A stretch of DNA of 11,843 bases from an uncultured bacterium (GTDB lineage: Bacteria > Spirochaetota > Spirochaetia > Sphaerochaetales > Sphaerochaetaceae): contig CAJMOS010000093.1 in the NCBI GenBank assembly GCA_905215015.1, forward strand, positions 1-11,843, in the 5' to 3' direction. The translations under genes were made by a program, and so were the position numbers. The notes beneath the pieces are model-generated. The model saw only the letters and a program-made list of their open reading frames with translations. It had not been told where the DNA came from and did not search any database. This document shows, one piece after another, positions 7,841-11,843 of the stretch (positions within the stretch are counted from its first letter, which is position 1; each line of letters opens with the position of its first letter).

Positions 7841-7866
7841 AAAAAACCTCCGCGAAAGGCGGAGGT
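7841..7866 (-). terminator. Intrinsic terminator of the his attenuator
   Basis: On the minus strand ACCTCCGC (7866-7859), loop CTTTC (7858-7854) and GCGGAGGT (7853-7846) form an 8-bp perfect, GC-rich stem followed by a run of T ending at 7841 (six T including the last stem base). It points toward hisG and lies only 18 bases before its start, so if formed it blocks the whole operon. On the plus strand the hairpin is not followed by T residues, so it is directional. Its 5' arm ACCTCC is also complementary to the hisG ribosome binding site. Confidence 0.92.
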
Positions 7867-7941
7867 CCTTGTGTATGACTTCAGAAACCCACCCTTCAGG
7901 CCGGCAAAACGCACATATGATGGTGGAGATTCATTGGTTTC
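7853..7941 (-). promoter_or_regulatory. Alternative RNA structures of the his leader (protector and antiterminator)
   Basis: Two mutually exclusive helices can be drawn by hand. Antiterminator: UGAAGGGUGGG (7898-7888) pairs without a gap with UCCGCCUUUCG (7863-7853), 11 pairs of which four are G-U. It takes most of the 5' arm of the terminator. Protector: GAAACC (7941-7936) plus CACC (7925-7922), covering the leader start and first His codons, pairs with GGUGGGUUUC (7893-7884), ten Watson-Crick pairs with a ten-base bulge; a simpler six-pair version is UCCACC (7927-7922) with GGUGGG (7893-7888). A ribosome stalled on the His codons would cover the protector strand and free 7898-7888 for antitermination. 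A ribosome at the stop (7898-7896) would cover that strand and allow termination. Energies were not computed. Confidence 0.8.
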
Positions 7942-7943
7942 AT
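7896..7943 (-). CDS. hisL: his operon leader peptide with three consecutive His codons
   Basis: A 15-codon reading frame, MKPMNLHHHMCVLPA, ends in TGA at 7898-7896. Codons 7-9 are CAC CAT CAT. Position, size, the His run and the adjoining terminator match his attenuator leader peptides known from enteric bacteria, although the peptide is otherwise unlike the enteric one, which has seven His. The peptide itself has no expected function; the speed of its translation senses charged tRNA-His. The start is uncertain: ATG at 7943 falls almost exactly where the predicted promoter would start transcription, giving a leaderless mRNA, while the in-frame ATG at 7934 would give a 12-residue peptide with a roughly nine-base 5' UTR. 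A weak AGGG (7948-7945) would serve only on longer transcripts. The stop codon overlaps the antiterminator strand. Confidence 0.88.
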   Translation of the reverse strand: MKPMNLHHHMCVLPA

Positions 7944-7949
7944 GCCCTG

Positions 7950-7979
7950 AGCATACAGGTTCCCAAGCATTCCTGTCAA
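7950..7979 (-). promoter_or_regulatory. Predicted sigma70-type promoter of the his operon
   Basis: On the minus strand a perfect -35 box TTGACA (7979-7974) is followed after 18 bases by TATGCT (7955-7950), four of six matches to TATAAT. The expected start point, about seven bases after the -10 box, is close to 7943, the A of the leader ATG. A weaker upstream alternative (TTGTCC, 16 bases, TATATC, around 8032-8005) could give a longer 5' UTR. No operator sequence is evident. Confidence 0.65.
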
Positions 7980-8178
7980 TACAAGCTCTGCATGGATATG
8001 CAACCGATATACGGCAAAACATCAAAGGGACAAGAAGGATACGAAGGCAATACCCGACTGGAAGCTGGATTCAACCATCCCATGAAAGAAAACACATGCT
8101 GGATTTCAATAGCATTTTCCTTCTTCAAGCCGTCCTCAGAATCCTCAGGACTATATTCCTTGTCTGGTGAGCTCCTTT
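7980..8178. other. Intergenic stretch upstream of the his promoter; no gene recognised
   Basis: About 200 bases between the stop of the 809-residue gene and the his promoter. I see no convincing gene, RNA or strong terminator on either strand. A five-pair stem GTCCT/AGGAC (around 8150-8131, minus strand) lacks a U-tract. The frames that run through here lack good ribosome binding sites and overlap the leader. Without a clear terminator, transcription from the sugar-uptake genes could run into the his leader. Confidence 0.5.
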
Positions 8179-10608
8179 TCAGACATATTGAGTGGAATCT
8201 TGCATGGCGGTATATCGCATCTCAAATCCCGGTCCTCCATAGAGAGTAAGAGCCGCATGATCGAAATGGATATTGTCACCCCGCATACGATTCTTGAAAG
8301 TGTCAAACGATTCTATTTCATCGGAGGAAACAATGAAAACATATGCAACCCTCGGAGCATAGCACCGCTTTTCTACATGGAACAGTTCGTCATTGTAATC
8401 CTTGAGGTCCGCACTGTGCCATATCGCCAGATAACCGTGCCCTTTCCGGGCAAAAAGAAAGTGGGATGTGTCCGCATTTACCTCATCAAACGCATCCTCA
8501 GGGAAGTACAAATGGGTAAAATGAATTGGGTGCGAAGGAGGGATATCGTAAATCACTCCGATTCTGTCTTCAATCTGACAAACCATCGGCATGATTCCAT
8601 CTCCGTACCAATATCCAGGACGATTTGATGTACTGTCATTGAAAACGCCTGGATGATTGGCAAAAACATGGGCAGTAGCTGACAACGCCACATCGAACAA
8701 GTGTTGCTGGTATCCATACACACCAGGACAGAAATCTGTTGTTCCATGATACCTTTCATTCAAGCTTTTGGTATACGCATGACAGGCAAGGAAACGACTG
8801 GAAGAGTCCATAGTGATATTCCGCCACCTGCAGAACTGGTCGTTTCTCGGACTTTGTACGGAAGTAAGGCAATATGCCTGTGTTTTATGGATTGCGACGA
8901 GCGCATTTCCTTCTGTATATCGCACATTTACAGGAGTGTTCATGCTTTCAGCAACCCTCTCTTTTATTCGATATGTACTTGTTGCATAGAAACTGAACCA
9001 TTGCTGTGTTGTCGCAGGTACTGCCGGGTTTGCAATGTTCAGAAGAGTTTGTACTGATTGTCTGCATGGATAAAGAACGTCCCTATATACCCTACCCATC
9101 GGACCTATCAAGCAACCATCGAACGTATGAAGAGACAACTGGTCAAAAAGTCTGTCCAGCAAAGTCGAAGCTTTTTGTGCCAAAACAGCATCACCATAAT
9201 CTACAACATTGAGAAGCCCTGCCGTCGTCAAACAAAGATAGGTTGGACTAAGGAATTCTTCGGATCCATTTGAATTGACATCATCCAGCCATTCATTCAA
9301 CATCCGATAGCCGAACCGAGCAAGATCTTTTCCCTTCATTTCCGCACGCAAAAATAATTCATTAGGGAAAAGAGAACCAGCAATATATGCAGAAGAATAA
9401 AAAAGCAAAGAATGGTTTTCACTCCAAAAACACATAGAATCCATTCCTTTCATCTGCATCCAATACCGGTAGTCGAAAATAACCTTTTTGGCTTTTTCAA
9501 AGAGATGAGGAGGGAGAGGATAGTTCTTCATATACCGGAGCAACCCAGCCAACAAAAAATCAGAACAATCAATCCTTTGTCCAATCAAGTCGATATCGCT
9601 TTCCAAATCCTCAGCATCTGTCTCGAGAGGTTTCTGCAGGAACTTCCTTGCCAAGATGTGTGCGATGGCAAACGCATATCCGGCATTTCTTTTTTCGCTT
9701 CGGACCTTTGCAACCTCTTCAAGGTATCGCAGATAGTTCTCTTTTGGAGTAAGACTAGGCACATGTCTTGGAACAATCCGAGAGAAAATTTCAAATACAC
9801 GCTGAAGATATTCTTCTCCCTTTTTTACGCGTACAATTATTCTCGATTCTATGCCGTCACACAGGAAGTCCATCCTACCAGAAACCTCGACCCACCTGTA
9901 GCGATGATTCGCTTCTGCTAAATCTTTTGTCTCAGAATCCATTCCAACAACAGTCTTTTCCGGAGCAGGGAACGGAAAAACCAAATGATTCTTTTCAAGG
10001 GAAATTCCATCCAACCAATTCTTTATTGAGAGTTCCTGCTCAAAACCAGGAATACAAACCGCAATATGTCTTGAAGAAGAGAGTACCTGGATTCCAAAAA
10101 TATTACGTGTATCTCGTACGCCAAGGTTCTGTCCTATACAATAGATTTCGTTGTCCCCCTTTTGAAGAGGAATTTCAGCATCTACCCAAGACATAGGCTT
10201 ATAAACGGGGTCAACAACCTCCGCCTTCTTTTTGCCATTTACAAAAAGAATGAGCGCCATATAAGACCAGATACGGATTTTCAGGGAACATTGTTCAGGT
10301 ACATTAAGGATGGTATAGGCATCCATCTGCACATAATCCAAACCCGAACTCGTCGTTGGGTACGAGATAAAACCATTGTTATGAGAATACCAAACACTCC
10401 AAGGTTTTCCCAATCTGCTCACACGATTCTTGCCTGTCCTGTTAGCTTCATATGCAACATCATGGTCAACAACAAGATGACGTAACCTTTTTTCGAAAGA
10501 CAGTTGGTTTTTGTCACTGATTGTTGGCACATATGGTTGCACAATTGGACCAGAGACGGCATACACAGGAATAAAGCCATCCTCAATCAACGGAATACCG
10601 GTCGTCAT
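8179..10608 (-). CDS. Large putative cytoplasmic carbohydrate-active protein (heparinase/lyase- or glycosidase-like layout), family not identified
   Basis: 809 residues, no signal peptide (MTTGIPLIEDGFIPVYA), so probably cytoplasmic. Residues about 105-176 look like a small beta-sandwich of the type found in multidomain glycosidases (FVNGKK, IPLQKGDNEI, GVRDTRNIFGIQVL). A long, mainly helical part follows (about 290-555), with FWSENH (394-399), AGSLFP (410-415) and NGSEEFLSPTY (447-457), resembling the alpha/alpha-toroid of heparinase/alginate-lyase-like enzymes and related hydrolases. The last 250 residues are rich in beta-strand-like, aromatic text with many His, Tyr and Trp (NHPGVFNDS at 651-659, PGYWYGDG at 664-671). 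I cannot assign a CAZy family or substrate. It starts one base after the permease TGA, so it is co-transcribed with the ABC transporter and likely acts on the imported glycan. Lower G+C than the his genes. Confidence 0.75.
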   Translation of the reverse strand: MTTGIPLIEDGFIPVYAVSGPIVQPYVPTISDKNQLSFEKRLRHLVVDHDVAYEANRTGKNRVSRLGKPWSVWYSHNNGFISYPTTSSGLDYVQMDAYTILNVPEQCSLKIRIWSYMALILFVNGKKKAEVVDPVYKPMSWVDAEIPLQKGDNEIYCIGQNLGVRDTRNIFGIQVLSSSRHIAVCIPGFEQELSIKNWLDGISLEKNHLVFPFPAPEKTVVGMDSETKDLAEANHRYRWVEVSGRMDFLCDGIESRIIVRVKKGEEYLQRVFEIFSRIVPRHVPSLTPKENYLRYLEEVAKVRSEKRNAGYAFAIAHILARKFLQKPLETDAEDLESDIDLIGQRIDCSDFLLAGLLRYMKNYPLPPHLFEKAKKVIFDYRYWMQMKGMDSMCFWSENHSLLFYSSAYIAGSLFPNELFLRAEMKGKDLARFGYRMLNEWLDDVNSNGSEEFLSPTYLCLTTAGLLNVVDYGDAVLAQKASTLLDRLFDQLSLHTFDGCLIGPMGRVYRDVLYPCRQSVQTLLNIANPAVPATTQQWFSFYATSTYRIKERVAESMNTPVNVRYTEGNALVAIHKTQAYCLTSVQSPRNDQFCRWRNITMDSSSRFLACHAYTKSLNERYHGTTDFCPGVYGYQQHLFDVALSATAHVFANHPGVFNDSTSNRPGYWYGDGIMPMVCQIEDRIGVIYDIPPSHPIHFTHLYFPEDAFDEVNADTSHFLFARKGHGYLAIWHSADLKDYNDELFHVEKRCYAPRVAYVFIVSSDEIESFDTFKNRMRGDNIHFDHAALTLYGGPGFEMRYTAMQDSTQYV

Positions 10609-10609
10609 T

Positions 10610-11479
10610 TCATCCCTTCACAGAACCAGAAGTAAGTCCTGTCATAAAATATTTGTTCGCAATGATATAGATACAAAGAATCGGCACAATCGAGATAGCG
10701 CATCCAGCAAACATGGTGTTCCATGCTGCTGTAGCATCTCCAGACGATTTCAACATGATTACACCCACTGTTAAAGGACGAAGATTGGGTTTGCTCATCG
10801 TGAATACCATCGGCACGATGTATTGATTCCATCCTGCACGGAAAGACAACAAGGCAATTGTCGCAAGTATCGGTCTTAGAAGAGGAACGATGACAAGATA
10901 ATAAATCTGGAAGAAACTACATCCGTCAATTGTAGCCGCCTCATCCAATTCTTTAGGCAGACTGTTTACGAAACCTCTACAAAGAAAGATATACCTTGCT
11001 TGTCCCGCTCCTACCGCAATGAGAATAACACTGATGAGATTTGTATTCAGATGTATTTTCACCGCAAGCTCGAATAGAGGACGCAGGGTCACAGAACCTA
11101 CATTGACAAACATAAAGGCAATGTAAATTCCATAGAGAGTTTCTTTAAACCGGAAGTCTGCACGGGAAAATACATATCCTGCAGAACTGGAAACCAACAA
11201 TGTGAGAAGCATCACACCAAAAGCAAGATAGAGGCTGTTGAAAGTATATCGTGAAAAATTCGCCTGTTTCCATGCGTCAGCATAATTTGAGAAAATGAAC
11301 TTCTTCGGCAAAATATGAATTCCTCCCATGAGCAATTCCTGATTTGCCTTGAATGAACCGAATACAATGTAAAGAATCGGATACAGAACAAAAGTTGCCG
11401 CGATAAGCATGAGGAGGAAGATAACGACTCGCCATATTTTATCCGTAACAGAAAGTATTTCTTTTCGTTGAACTTGCAT
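10610..11479 (-). CDS. Carbohydrate ABC transporter permease, MalG/LplC type
   Basis: Inner-membrane subunit of a binding-protein-dependent sugar importer. I start it at the ATG at 11479 (289 aa, MQVQRKEILS), which has AGAGG five bases upstream and lies ten bases after the stop of the preceding permease; the longer open frame to 11518 would overlap that gene. Hydrophobic segments are evident near 17-41, 80-104, 115-135, 148-166, 197-213 and 258-275, six as expected. The cytoplasmic EAA loop is clear: LPKELDEAATIDGCSFFQIYYLVIVPLLRP (174-203), where Cys replaces the usual Ala/Gly after DG. This loop docks on the ATPase, which is not in the window and in this family is often a shared MsmK/UgpC-type protein. 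The substrate cannot be read from the permease; the downstream 809-residue protein suggests an oligosaccharide. Confidence 0.93.
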   Translation of the reverse strand: MQVQRKEILSVTDKIWRVVIFLLMLIAATFVLYPILYIVFGSFKANQELLMGGIHILPKKFIFSNYADAWKQANFSRYTFNSLYLAFGVMLLTLLVSSSAGYVFSRADFRFKETLYGIYIAFMFVNVGSVTLRPLFELAVKIHLNTNLISVILIAVGAGQARYIFLCRGFVNSLPKELDEAATIDGCSFFQIYYLVIVPLLRPILATIALLSFRAGWNQYIVPMVFTMSKPNLRPLTVGVIMLKSSGDATAAWNTMFAGCAISIVPILCIYIIANKYFMTGLTSGSVKG

Positions 11480-11489
11480 AACAACCTCT

Positions 11490-11843
11490 TCAAACAACAT
11501 CGTCGAGACGACGGGCAAAGTAGAGATAGATGGCTGTCACAACTCCGATAATCAATGCAGCAACAATACTCAACAAGGTACCATAGCCAATTTGTGGCAT
11601 CGATTCAGGAGCGAACATCAAGTTGTAAATGTAGGAGAACATGACATGGGATCGATTGTTCGGACCACCATTCGTCAAAACAAGGATTGACTCATAATCG
11701 CGAAAAGCACCAGTAATGGCAAGGAGAAGAATTGTTTTGAGAATTGGGGACAACATAGGCAACGTAATATAGAAGAAGGTCTTCACTCCTCCGGCACCAT
11801 CAATTTTACAACTTTCTTAAATTTCGGAAGGAATACTCGTAAG
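11490..11843 (-). pseudogene. Carbohydrate ABC transporter permease, MalF/LplB type, C-terminal part, interrupted by an in-frame TAA (5' end outside window)
   Basis: Partner permease of the adjacent MalG-type subunit. From the window edge the frame reads LTSIPSEI, then TAA (11819-11817), then ESCKIDGAGGVKTFFYITLPMLSP and on to RRLDDVV and TGA at 11490. Both sides of the stop belong to one EAA loop, SIPxEIYExAxIDGA, so the TAA stands where the family has Tyr (TAT or TAC, one base away). The rest shows the expected last membrane segments (ILKTILLLAITGAF, LLSIVAALIIGVVTAIYLYF) and the GGPNNRS loop. The GTG at 11786, which would give 98 residues, has GGAGG touching it and begins inside the EAA loop, so it is not a believable start. 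Either a nonsense mutation in this strain or a sequence error near the edge; the intact downstream genes make an error plausible. Confidence 0.7.

Noticed and set aside
7841..7866. Hairpin as a terminator for plus-strand transcription
   Set aside because: On the plus strand the stem is followed by cctt and mixed sequence with no T run, and no plus-strand gene ends here. The T run is on the minus-strand side.
7765..8025. 86-codon minus-strand frame across the his leader
   Set aside because: It overlaps the promoter, the leader peptide, the terminator and the start of hisG in another frame, has no recognisable domain, and the attenuator explains the region better.
11480..11518. N-terminal extension of the MalG-type permease to 302 residues
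   Set aside because: It would overlap the preceding permease, and the ATG at 11479 has AGAGG at good spacing and begins the usual N-terminal sequence.
11490..11786. Separate 98-residue membrane protein starting at GTG 11786
   Set aside because: The start lies inside the EAA loop of a permease with GGAGG abutting the GTG. The in-frame residues before it continue the permease consensus across a single TAA.
1..11843. CRISPR array, tRNA/rRNA genes, insertion sequences or phage genes
   Set aside because: No spaced direct repeats, no recognisable RNA gene and no transposase or integrase text was found on reading either strand.

Overview
The window holds a complete eight-gene histidine biosynthesis operon on the minus strand, transcribed from about 7.94 kb down to 0.8 kb. 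It is flanked on the left by the 3' part of a plus-strand gene for an AAA-ATPase-like/PD-(D/E)XK nuclease-family protein. On the right, also on the minus strand, is the 3' end of a sugar ABC-transporter operon with a large, probably carbohydrate-active, cytoplasmic protein. The organism is bacterial. Strong AGGAGG-type ribosome binding sites and binding-protein-dependent sugar permeases argue against Bacteroidota. The mix of a long-form HisG, a two-domain HisB, fused HisIE and an AAA-like/PD-(D/E)XK gene would fit a Sphaerochaeta-like spirochaete. That placement is inference from memory of those genomes and is not proven by anything in the window. HisH and HisIE read like Bacteroidota versions, so the his operon may have been acquired.

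Layout, left to right: partial nuclease-family gene (+, ends 761); a short convergent gap whose edges form a 10-bp inverted repeat; hisIE, hisF, hisA, hisH, hisB, hisC, hisD, hisG (all -, 807-7823); a regulatory leader (7824-7979); about 200 bases with nothing recognised (7980-8178); an 809-residue protein (8179-10608, -); an ABC permease of the MalG/LplC type (10610-11479, -); and the C-terminal part of a MalF/LplB-type permease (11490 to the edge, -) whose frame carries an in-frame TAA. The his genes overlap or abut (gaps of 7 bases or fewer), so they are one transcription unit in the order hisGDCBHAFI. They cover the pathway from PRPP + ATP to histidine except that the HisB phosphatase half looks dead.

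The best find is upstream of hisG. There is a 15-codon leader peptide, MKPMNLHHHMCVLPA, with three consecutive His codons. It is followed by a strong intrinsic terminator 18 bases before the hisG start, and by an 11-pair antiterminator helix that would destroy the terminator. A sigma70-type promoter (perfect TTGACA) sits so close that the leader peptide may be translated from a leaderless mRNA. This is a full ribosome-mediated transcription attenuator. The second find is a HisB whose N-terminal HAD domain keeps the fold-like layout but has lost the catalytic motifs, so histidinol-phosphate phosphatase should be encoded elsewhere. Base composition drops sharply from the his operon to the sugar-uptake genes (for example, the line starting at 6361 is 41/60 G+C and the line starting at 9361 is 19/60), suggesting different histories for the two halves.
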